Source: DAITQM01 sp036832975
GTDB taxonomy: Bacteria > Pseudomonadota > Gammaproteobacteria > Xanthomonadales > Wenzhouxiangellaceae
DNA: 5,466 bases
Reading direction: 5' to 3'
Assembly (NCBI GenBank): GCA_036832975.1
Contig: DAITQM010000047.1
Coordinates: 1 to 5,466 of the forward strand
Shown: in pieces, positions 1 through 5,466 of the stretch
Layout: the number at the start of each line of letters is the position of its first letter
How positions within the stretch are numbered: the stretch's first letter is position 1
Translations under genes and position numbers: made by a program
The notes under the pieces: generated by a model
What the model was told of the DNA's origin: nothing
Seen by the model: only the letters and a program-made list of their open reading frames with translations
The model's database searches: none

Positions 1-603
1 GCGGGTCCGTGACCTGCACCAGGTTGTCGTTGGCGTCATAGGCGTATTGGGTGATGCCGCCGGTCGGGTCGGCGGTCTGGATCAGGCGGTCGCGGTCGTC
101 GTATTGATTGAGGGCGGGATTGAGGCCCGGGATCGGATCCTGCTGGGCGGTGAGGTTGCCCGCGGCGTCGTAATCGAAGACGGTGGCTTCGCCCGCGGCG
201 GTAAGCTGGGCGGCGAGGCGGTTCAGGGCGTCGAAGCCCCGCGACAAAGTGCGTTTCAGCGCGCCGGCGGGATCGAAGTTTTCTTCCTTGAGCCTGTTGC
301 CTTCGGAATCGAGGCTATAGTCGATCTGGTTGCCGAGGTTGTCGTTGATGCCGCTCAGGCGGTGGCGGGCGTCATAGGTGAATGCCACGAACGAGCCGTC
401 CGGCGCGGTGCGGCGGAGCAGATTGCCGGCGGCATCATAGTCCTGGCGGGTGATCAGGTCGTCGGCCTCGGTTGCGGGATCGTCGCCGCGCACTTTGGTC
501 GCGGTCAGCCAGCGGCGCGAGTGGTATTCGAAATCGGTCACCAGGCCGTTGGCGTCACGGCTGCGCAGGACATCGCCGGCCAGGTTGTAGCGCAAAAATT
601 CAG
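1..603 (-). repeat. Array of YD/RHS repeats within the RHS gene
   Basis: This is the most regular part of the YD array, residues about 563-763 of the RHS protein. Successive units of roughly 20-30 residues carry the YDxxGxL-type core: LRYNLAGDVL, FEYHSRRWL, QDYDAAGNLL, FTYDARHRL, IDYSLDSEGNRL, FDALNRL, FDYDAAGNLT, NQYDDRDRL and YAYDANDNL. Two units share DYDAAGNL exactly (near 425-445 and 152-175). At DNA level the copies are degenerate, so this is a protein-level repeat rather than a recent tandem duplication. Confidence 0.85.
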
Positions 604-2290
604 TGGTCTGATCGAGGGCATTGGTGGTGGCTCGAAGTTGGCCGCGCTGATGGCACGGGCCGTCGGCCAGGCCGCAGCCGGAGATATCCGTTGCGGTGTA
701 ATAGGAAAACGTCGTGATGTCGGCCACATCGGTGCGCGGACCGTCGATCGCTTTGACCAAGCCCTCGAACGGGCACTCGGAACCGGGCTGGCCGATTTCG
801 GTGGTGGAACAATATTCAGTGGTGGTCACCCGCGTCGTGCCGGATGCGCCGATTTGTTTGACTTCGCTGATCCTAAGCGGCACACCCTGGGCGTCGCGAA
901 TAAAAGAGTATTCCGTCCGGAAAATCTTCTTAGGTGCGGCACTGGAGACCGACTGTTGGCTGGAGACCCAGCCGGAATCGTAGGTCCATGTGCGGGTGAG
1001 GATTTCGCCGCTGTCCAACATGACGGTCTCGCTGGCGACATTACCGTCGGGAACGTAAGTCCAGGCGGTGGTTTTTAATAGGGTGAGGCCGGTTGCGCCG
1101 TTTTGCCACAGTTCGGTCCGCTCGCGGTTCTTGTTGGCATCGTAGAAATGCCGGGTTTCGTTGCCTTCTGCGTCGATGACCTTGGCGAGATATCCGGCTT
1201 CGTCGAATTCGTAGGTGGTGACGGCGGTGTGCAGCAGGTTGCCGAGATTGTCCTTGATCAATCTAGTTACGGTGCTGACCGCGCGTGGTTGCGGATAAGC
1301 GAAGTTCAGCTCGCTGGCCCCCTGGACTTGTGTCGTCACCCGGTCCTGAGCGTCGTAGGTATTGACGACCGGTGCGGCGGTATCGGCATCCTGGATATGG
1401 GTCAGGTTGTGGGGATCGTTGGGATCCTGGTAGTCGTAGGTCATGGACAGATTATCCAGGCCGTGCACCCGGGTCAGATTGCCGCGGGTCAGGCCGGCGA
1501 AAACGTCGTGTTCGTATTCAGCCACGCGGCCGTCACTGGTCGTGGCGCGGATTAAACGGCCGGTGGCTTCGTTGTATTCGAAATCCACGAAAAAGCCGGT
1601 CAAGGCGCCGTCCGGGCTACGCTGCTGGATGCGGGTGACCCGGTACACGTAGGCCACGGTTGTCGGCTGATCGGGGTTGACGGCGAATTTTGAAGTGCCC
1701 ACCAAAGGCAGTTTGCCGCGGGCATCGTAAAGGAACTCGTTCTGCCAACCTTCGCGGTTCTCTGCTCCGATGAGGCGGCCCTCGGCGTCGAAGCGGTCCA
1801 CGAAGCCATTGTAATAACGGAAGTCGTAGCTGCCGTCGGCAAAGCGTGTCAGCGTGCCCTGCACGCTGTCGCGCGGGGTCACGAAGGCCCCACCCGCCGG
1901 TTCAAAGTGCGCCCGGGTACCGCAACCCCGGCGCAAGGTCACCGAACCGTCCGGATATTCGAAAATCCGCCGGTCGTGCAAAAAAGCCCAGCCATAGCCC
2001 AAGGGGCTGTCGTAGGTGGCCTGGCTGTCGTATTTGCGCTGCAAGGCGATGGGGTAGTTGATGCCAAGCGTTAGATCGGTGACCAGGTAATTTTCACCGC
2101 CGTCGAGGAGCATGACAGGCTTACCGGCGCCGCCGCCGTTGGTACAGCACATCTGCTTGCAGGGATCGTCCTCAGGTTCATCATCGATCTCCGGTGTATC
2201 CGGATTGGTGGTACCGCCAAAATCGTGCGCCGCGGCGCCGGAGCAGCAAAGCAACAAGACCAGAATCCAAATCCAAGACTTGACATTCAT
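1..2290 (-). CDS. Sec-exported RHS/YD-repeat protein, 3' end beyond the window
   Basis: An unbroken frame runs from ATG 2290-2288 to the left edge: 763 codons, no stop. Residues 1-21 form a signal peptide (K4, then a core including WIWILVLLL, and an AAA site before H22). It lacks a proper lipobox, so signal peptidase I cleavage is likelier than lipidation. An acidic linker (about 29-43) and a Cys cluster CKQMCC (44-49) follow. Residues 57-101 match the usual RHS N-terminal module: GKPV, TDLTLG, LQRKYDS and SPLGYGW. From about residue 185 YD-type repeats follow (FLYDARGKL, NTYDAQDRV, QDYDAAGNLL, FTYDARHRL, FDYDAAGNL, YAYDANDNL). RHS repeats typically build a hollow beta-shell; in toxin members the C-terminal part is the cargo. 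The conserved core end (DPxGxxxG) and any toxin tip lie outside the window, so effector identity is unknown. It is last of five coupled genes, 3 nt after the TPR gene. The family is certain; the role is not. Confidence 0.93.
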   Translation of the reverse strand, partial: MNVKSWIWILVLLLCCSGAAAHDFGGTTNPDTPEIDDEPEDDPCKQMCCTNGGGAGKPVMLLDGGENYLVTDLTLGINYPIALQRKYDSQATYDSPLGYGWAFLHDRRIFEYPDGSVTLRRGCGTRAHFEPAGGAFVTPRDSVQGTLTRFADGSYDFRYYNGFVDRFDAEGRLIGAENREGWQNEFLYDARGKLPLVGTSKFAVNPDQPTTVAYVYRVTRIQQRSPDGALTGFFVDFEYNEATGRLIRATTSDGRVAEYEHDVFAGLTRGNLTRVHGLDNLSMTYDYQDPNDPHNLTHIQDADTAAPVVNTYDAQDRVTTQVQGASELNFAYPQPRAVSTVTRLIKDNLGNLLHTAVTTYEFDEAGYLAKVIDAEGNETRHFYDANKNRERTELWQNGATGLTLLKTTAWTYVPDGNVASETVMLDSGEILTRTWTYDSGWVSSQQSVSSAAPKKIFRTEYSFIRDAQGVPLRISEVKQIGASGTTRVTTTEYCSTTEIGQPGSECPFEGLVKAIDGPRTDVADITTFSYYTATDISGCGLADGPCHQRGQLRATTNALDQTTEFLRYNLAGDVLRSRDANGLVTDFEYHSRRWLTATKVRGDDPATEADDLITRQDYDAAGNLLRRTAPDGSFVAFTYDARHRLSGINDNLGNQIDYSLDSEGNRLKEENFDPAGALKRTLSRGFDALNRLAAQLTAAGEATVFDYDAAGNLTAQQDPIPGLNPALNQYDDRDRLIQTADPTGGITQYAYDANDNLVQVTDP

Positions 2291-2293
2291 CGT

Positions 2294-2896
2294 TTAATCC
2301 CTCCCCGTCGTGGCGGCCTGAATACGTGCGTACGTTTGATAAGCTGCTTCAGCACCAATTTTGTCGCCCATGGCCTCGCGTACTTGTGCCATCCTGAGAA
2401 CGATATCCGGGTTGTCGGGAAATGCCTGCGCTGCCTCAGTGAGCACCTTAGCCGTTTCCTCCCACAGCGACAATGCGTAATAAATATCGGCACGCAATAA
2501 ATTTGCATCCAACTCCTGTTGTAGCTCAGGATTCAGTGCATCCAGCGTTTGTAATGCCTCGTCGTAGCGCCGCAGCATGTGGAAACAAGCGGCCAATTGC
2601 AGTGTTTCTACTCCCGTACGGTATTTCGGGTCTATTCTTGCCAGGGCGTACATTGCTTGGGCGTAATTTCCTTGTGTCATCAGAACGGCAATTTGATCGC
2701 TTGCGTTTCCCGCTGCGCGCGTTTCGCCAGATTCTGCTACGAAAAGCCAGGCGTACAGAAAGCAATGCGCAACAAACAACAAACTGGATACCCACGCACA
2801 ACGGCACACCTTGGGCCTTCTTGCCTGCGACAAACCGGCCCCGCGGCTTAGCCTGCGCTTATGCGGGTATGACGGAGTTATTGCAGCATCAATCAT
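2294..2896 (-). CDS. Membrane-anchored TPR protein
   Basis: A 200-residue protein. A basic N-terminus (KRR, RRPK) precedes one hydrophobic segment at about 36-54, including SSLLFVAHCFLYAWLFVA. This predicts a signal anchor, or an uncleaved or poorly cleaved signal peptide, placing the rest in the periplasm. Residues about 65-190 look like three to four TPR helix pairs: DQIAVLMTQGNYAQAMYALARIDP in pattern, then a pair around FHMLRRYDEALQTLDAL (105-121), one around ADIYYALSLWEETAKVLTEA (136-155) and one around VLRMAQVREAMGDKIGAEAAY (166-186). TPRs bind partner proteins; a scaffold or chaperone role for the RHS protein encoded next is inference. The ATG at 2896 overlaps the upstream stop (ATGA) and has a GGGAGG box 7 nt upstream. 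Residues 7-38 may derive from an inserted repeat (see the repeat at 2784-2876). A GTG at 2809-2807, with AGAAGG 6 nt upstream, would give a shorter protein with a more ordinary signal sequence. Confidence 0.87.
   Translation of the reverse strand: MIDAAITPSYPHKRRLSRGAGLSQARRPKVCRCAWVSSLLFVAHCFLYAWLFVAESGETRAAGNASDQIAVLMTQGNYAQAMYALARIDPKYRTGVETLQLAACFHMLRRYDEALQTLDALNPELQQELDANLLRADIYYALSLWEETAKVLTEAAQAFPDNPDIVLRMAQVREAMGDKIGAEAAYQTYARIQAATTGRD
2299..2306 (-). promoter_or_regulatory. Ribosome binding site of the RHS gene
   Basis: GGGGAGGG lies 8 nt upstream of ATG 2290, within the last codons of the TPR gene. It supports this start and makes RHS translation depend on ribosomes finishing the TPR gene. 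Confidence 0.75.
2784..2876 (-). repeat. Putative palindrome-ended repeat element inserted in the TPR gene
   Basis: On the minus strand this segment opens with CCGTCATACCCGCATAAGCG and closes with GTGCGTGGGTATCCAG. The ends are imperfect inverted repeats (ATACCCGCA against ATACCCACGCA when one is reversed). They resemble the termini of a widespread class of small palindromic proteobacterial repeats of the type CGTCATTCCCGC...GCGGGAATCCAG. The interior is GC-rich and also partly self-complementary (GGGCC and GGCCC). The segment as delimited is 93 bp, a multiple of three, and is read through as residues about 7-38 of the TPR protein. No target-site duplication is evident and there is no second copy in the window, so the identification rests on resemblance of the ends. 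Confidence 0.42.
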
Positions 2897-3996
2897 TTTA
2901 TTTCCTCCCGGACGACTACGACGCGTACGGTCGCCATGCCGAAATTGCCTTCATAACCGCGTAGATTCGCGGTTACGTAGTGAATGCCTTCATTGACTTT
3001 GGCGGTATCCCACAGCCAGGTCGTGGGCAGAAAACCCACTTCGTTTTCGAAAGTAAACGTGCCGTCGACGAAAAACACCGGCTCGAAGCGCCGCTCGAGT
3101 GCGCGCTGGCGATCTTGTGGCGCCACGTCCAGCCGTACCGGCACTACGCCCGATATAATCGGATCGCCTTGTTCCGTCTTTTTCCCGCTGGTCGGGAGTT
3201 CAAGCAGAATTTGGACATCGCCGCGTTCCTGCAACGACTGCTGGCTGTGGTAGTACATTCGCTTGGGTTGTTGTGCCGCTGTTTCACGGTGCACGACCGG
3301 CCACGACATATCCTCAATGACGGCAATGCGGGATGGGTTGTTGCCGGCGATTACGGCGTTATCGCCCAAGGCAAAGGCATTTACAGCGATCTCCAACCGC
3401 GGATGATGTGATAAATCCAGCACATTGGATGCATCCCAACCATCCCAAGGTTCTTCCTGATCGCCCGCCGGCCGGGGGACCCAGTCGATAATCGTGTCCA
3501 TCAACGGGCCGTTATTCGCCAATCCCACGCGGATATTGACCCGCGCCGTGCGCGGTAAACGATACCGGATCATTTTCTTTTCCGGATCCCACGAAACCTG
3601 GTGCACCTGCACTTCCGAACCGCGTGTGCGCTCCGTCAGGTCATAGCGCGCCGCCAATCCGGATTCGTCCCGCGCCGATAACGCATAGCGATACGCTTCG
3701 CCGGGCACAAGCCGGCCCGCCTGGTCCCGGCCATCCCAGGCCAGGCGATGAGCGCCGGCAGACAGCGTACCATCGGATCGAATTTCACGCACCATATAAT
3801 CGCGACCGTCAAACCAGCGCAACGTAAAGGCGGCCGGCCGGTTAATCGTAAACTGCACCGCTACGCGTTCGCCGATTGACGGATTGAATTGGGTTCTGTC
3901 GATCTGCACTTGGCTGATCGTGAGATCATCCGACCTGCTGAAACCTGCTGTAGAAAGCAACGCGACGGCCAGTATTGTGGGGAATCGTTGCATCAT
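2893..3996 (-). CDS. Exported protein with two FlgD-like Ig modules and a C-terminal Ig-like domain
   Basis: A 367-residue protein. A signal peptide covers about residues 1-22 (R4, then a core including ILAVALLSTAGF). Module 1 (about 25-110) has the FlgD Ig-like pattern: an opening ISQVQID strand, QFTIN, then LAWDGRDQAGRLVPG (85-99) leading into YRYALSAR. Module 2 (about 130-215) is a degenerate copy in which WDGWD (184-188) replaces WDGRD. The C-terminal part (about 255-365) contains PVRLDVAP, PVFFVDG, TTWLWDTAKVNEGIHYVTA and a closing VRVVVV strand, a bacterial Ig-like pattern. No catalytic motif is visible, so a structural or binding role outside the cytoplasm is inferred. The first ATG (3996) overlaps the upstream stop as ATGA. 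A second ATG follows directly, and the AAGGAG box at 4006-4001 lies 4 nt from the first and 7 nt from the second, so translation may begin at residue 2. Its stop overlaps the TPR gene start. Confidence 0.88.
   Translation of the reverse strand: MMQRFPTILAVALLSTAGFSRSDDLTISQVQIDRTQFNPSIGERVAVQFTINRPAAFTLRWFDGRDYMVREIRSDGTLSAGAHRLAWDGRDQAGRLVPGEAYRYALSARDESGLAARYDLTERTRGSEVQVHQVSWDPEKKMIRYRLPRTARVNIRVGLANNGPLMDTIIDWVPRPAGDQEEPWDGWDASNVLDLSHHPRLEIAVNAFALGDNAVIAGNNPSRIAVIEDMSWPVVHRETAAQQPKRMYYHSQQSLQERGDVQILLELPTSGKKTEQGDPIISGVVPVRLDVAPQDRQRALERRFEPVFFVDGTFTFENEVGFLPTTWLWDTAKVNEGIHYVTANLRGYEGNFGMATVRVVVVREEIK
2904..2909 (-). promoter_or_regulatory. Ribosome binding site of the TPR gene
   Basis: GGGAGG lies 7 nt upstream of ATG 2896 and inside the end of the preceding Ig-module gene. 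It favours ATG 2896 over the internal GTG at 2809. Confidence 0.75.
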
Positions 3997-4868
3997 CGAT
4001 CTCCTTGCCGCCAGACCGGGTAACGAACTGCTTCGTCATTCTTCGTCAACTGTGTCAACTGTCCGGTTTCCGGATGGAGAAGCCAGATTGCCTGCACGCC
4101 GTTCCTCGTGGATTCGAACGCCAGTGCGGTTCCATCCAATGCCCAAGTAGGCCGTGCATCCAACGCCGGATGGTTAGTCACTTGGCGCGGCTCGCCGTCG
4201 TGAGCCCAGACCCAGATTTCGTAGTTTCCGGTACGATTGGACGAGTAGGCCAAATCGCCGTGAATAGAAACCGCAACATCGAAGTGATACAAGTCGTTCA
4301 CTGTCAATTGCTCGGTGACGCCGTCCGTTACCTCGACTTTCCAGATATCGTGGACCTGACCGCCCCGGCCGGAAAGGAAATAAATATATTTCCCATCCGG
4401 TCCCCAGGCCGGCTCATGCTGCAAGTGGGGCATACGCGTGAGTATTCGTTCGTTTTTCCCGGTTACCGCATTCACCAGCCATAAATTATTGTTGTCCACG
4501 CTGTCACCGGTACTGAGTGAAAAACAGATCGTTGAGCCATCGGGTGACAGCACGGCATCCAGCATACCGGTCAATGGCAATGCAATGGCCTGCTCCTCTC
4601 CAGATTCGATGGCGGCTTTCCATACCCTGCCATCGGCGTTGTTGACCAGTAAACTCCGGCCATCCGGATACCAGGATATGCGGGTTTTATCGGACGCGCT
4701 GCGCGTAATCTGGCGCTGGCTTTCACCGGAACGGTCCATGACCCAGACTTGCCAATAGCCATCAGTTAATTTCAAGTATGCGATATCATCATAATCGGCG
4801 TTAGCCGATACGGCGCATATCAGAGCTGCCTGATAAACAAGAACTTGGAACAATCTTCGATTCATCAT
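3993..4868 (-). CDS. Exported TolB-like (PD40/WD40-like) beta-propeller protein
   Basis: A 291-residue protein. A signal peptide spans residues 1-24 (NRR, then a core including FQVLVYQAALICAV, and an ANA site before D25). The mature part is almost entirely PD40-type propeller repeats. Blade signatures are: AYLKLTDGYWQVWVMDRSG (30-48); ISWYPDGRSLLV (64-75); AVLSPDGSTICFSL (105-118) with NLWLVNAVTG; PAWGPDGKYIYFLSGRGG (153-170) with DIWKVEVTDG; a degenerate VAVSIHGDLAYSSNRTGNYEIW (198-219); and PTWALDGTALAFESTRNG (240-257) with AIWLLHPETG. That makes about six blades. It lacks the N-terminal domain of true TolB (about 430 residues), so it is a stand-alone propeller and not the Tol-Pal component. 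Propellers of this type bind protein or peptide ligands; the partner here is unknown. It starts 7 nt after the upstream stop with only a weak UAGG-type ribosome site, suggesting coupling. ATG is doubled (4868 and 4865). Confidence 0.9.
   Translation of the reverse strand: MMNRRLFQVLVYQAALICAVSANADYDDIAYLKLTDGYWQVWVMDRSGESQRQITRSASDKTRISWYPDGRSLLVNNADGRVWKAAIESGEEQAIALPLTGMLDAVLSPDGSTICFSLSTGDSVDNNNLWLVNAVTGKNERILTRMPHLQHEPAWGPDGKYIYFLSGRGGQVHDIWKVEVTDGVTEQLTVNDLYHFDVAVSIHGDLAYSSNRTGNYEIWVWAHDGEPRQVTNHPALDARPTWALDGTALAFESTRNGVQAIWLLHPETGQLTQLTKNDEAVRYPVWRQGDR
4001..4006 (-). promoter_or_regulatory. Ribosome binding site of the Ig-module gene
   Basis: AAGGAG is 4 nt from the first ATG (3996) and 7 nt from the directly following ATG (3993-3991). 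The 7-nt spacing is the more usual, so the second methionine may be the real start. Confidence 0.7.
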
Positions 4869-4875
4869 TGCCTAC

Positions 4876-5454
4876 TCATCTGCGAATTTGCAAAGTACCC
4901 CGATAGAGTCCGGTCAAGCCGGTGACCGAACTTTCCGCTTCGATTGCAAATGTAAAAACTCCTTCGCCTTCGGTCAGGATGTTGTTCGAATCCGGCGGTA
5001 AGTAACCCAACCACTCGACGCCATGATCGACGGGCATTCCGCCGGCATCAACCGCTTGTTGCAGTTGCCGATCAATCAAAGTGATCGCCACGGGACTTGC
5101 GGGATCGTACACGCCTGGCGGCAACAGCTTAACGGTTACGGACGATTCCTGATCGATCCGGTATACGATTTCGGAGATCTGGTCGTAACTGTGCGTAATC
5201 AGATAGGGGTCAGACTTCACTTCGATATTCGGTATTGCACCAAGCCCCGTTATTTCCGGCGCACCGCCACTGACGAAAATGGCATTTTCCCTGATCAGGA
5301 TAGGCGGATCAAAAAACAGATTAACGGTTCCAACAATAATCTCACCGTTTGGATCGCGGCCATCCCATGTCACCCATTGAGTTCCCGCACTGCGCGGTTC
5401 ATTTTGAATGGGATCACTGCTGTCCCATAAACAGTTGAAAAAGATGGCCTGATT
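4876..5454 (-). CDS. FlgD-like Ig-module protein, 5' end missing or frameshifted
   Basis: The frame is open from just after a TGA (5457-5455) to the TGA stop at 4878-4876, about 192 codons. The only usual start codon is GTG 5373-5371, but it falls within the motif GTQWVTWDGRDPNGE, the core of a FlgD-like Ig module, so it is not credible as the true start. The coherent residues before it (WDSSDPIQNEPRSAG) also look coding. The gene therefore begins beyond the right edge and its upstream part should be in another frame. The second half (about YDQISEIVYRID, SVTVKLLPPGVYDPASP, HGVEWLGYLPP, FTFAIEAESS, YRGTLQI) repeats the module with a degenerate WLG in place of WDG. No enzyme motif is visible. 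By analogy with its neighbours it is probably an exported structural or binding protein, but its signal peptide is not in view. It lies 7 nt upstream of the propeller gene. Confidence 0.7.
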   Translation of the reverse strand, partial: NQAIFFNCLWDSSDPIQNEPRSAGTQWVTWDGRDPNGEIIVGTVNLFFDPPILIRENAIFVSGGAPEITGLGAIPNIEVKSDPYLITHSYDQISEIVYRIDQESSVTVKLLPPGVYDPASPVAITLIDRQLQQAVDAGGMPVDHGVEWLGYLPPDSNNILTEGEGVFTFAIEAESSVTGLTGLYRGTLQIRR

Positions 5455-5466
5455 TCAACCCGTTTG

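Noticed and set aside
600..812. Minus-strand frame ending at 600 and a second one at 538-729, suggesting a frameshift in the RHS gene
   Set aside because: Reading the third minus frame codon by codon through 840-541 gives continuous RHS sequence (TTTEYCSTTEIG to LRYNLAGD) with no stop. The two short frames are out-of-phase shadows and the RHS gene is intact here.
47..1078. 343-codon open frame on the plus strand over the RHS gene
   Set aside because: It is antisense to an unbroken YD-repeat frame with recognisable motifs. Its translation is low-complexity Gly/Ala/Val-rich, as expected from the complement of a GC-rich gene, and there is no ribosome site or known domain.
1103..1555. 150-codon plus-strand frame
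   Set aside because: It is a shadow of the RHS gene in the same GC-rich region, with Gly/Val-rich composition and no domain pattern.
2071..2286. Minus-strand 71-codon frame starting at 2286
   Set aside because: It is out of phase with the RHS start at 2290, which has a signal peptide, a ribosome site and the RHS N-terminal motif.
2807..2809. Internal GTG as the only start of the TPR gene
   Set aside because: The site upstream (AGAAGG) is plausible, but ATG 2896 has a better ribosome site and an ATGA overlap with the upstream gene. The GTG is kept only as an alternative.
3975..4484. 169-codon plus-strand frame over the propeller gene, and others at 2473-2964, 2980-3411 and 5023-5430
   Set aside because: All are opposite genes with clear families. 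Their translations show no signal peptide or domain and have no ribosome site.
4869..4875. Possible promoter or terminator between the first two genes
   Set aside because: Only 7 nt separate the genes, with no hairpin and T-run and no room for a promoter outside coding sequence.

Overview
The window holds a tightly packed, single-direction block of five exported or membrane-anchored proteins, all on the minus strand, so transcription runs from right (5466) to left (1). In order of transcription they are: (1) the 3' part of a protein with FlgD-like Ig-fold modules (about 5454-4876); (2) a small periplasmic or secreted TolB/PD40-type beta-propeller (4868-3993); (3) a signal-peptide protein with two FlgD-like Ig modules and a C-terminal Ig-like domain (3996-2893); (4) a small TPR protein with an N-terminal membrane anchor (2896-2294); and (5) a large Sec-exported RHS/YD-repeat protein (2290 to beyond position 1; 763 codons visible without a stop). 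Junctions are 7 nt, ATGA overlap, ATGA overlap and 3 nt, which is the signature of one translationally coupled operon. There is no non-coding stretch above 10 nt apart from the right-hand edge, so no promoter or terminator lies inside the window. All long plus-strand reading frames are antisense shadows.

The organism is probably a Gram-negative proteobacterium. The support is Shine-Dalgarno-led genes, classical signal peptides, periplasmic-type TolB-like and TPR proteins, GC content above 50 % and rising to about two thirds in the RHS gene, and an RHS sequence that resembles proteins I remember from Xanthomonadaceae-like gammaproteobacteria. I cannot assign a genus.

Functionally, the layout suggests an envelope or secreted system built around the RHS shell protein: Ig-like beta-sandwich proteins, a beta-propeller and a TPR scaffold, each with its own export signal, made just before the RHS polypeptide. 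No type VI secretion gene (VgrG, PAAR, EagR) is visible, and the RHS protein has a Sec signal peptide, so this is not a standard T6SS Rhs effector locus. What the set does (surface display, adhesion, contact toxin delivery, or assembly of an RHS cage) is inference.

Three oddities deserve attention. The first gene's frame is closed by an in-frame TGA just upstream of a mid-domain position, next to a five-base homopolymer, suggesting a frameshift. A 93-bp palindrome-ended repeat-like segment appears to sit in frame inside the N-terminus of the TPR gene. The RHS protein carries cysteine clusters and is compositionally different from the genes upstream.
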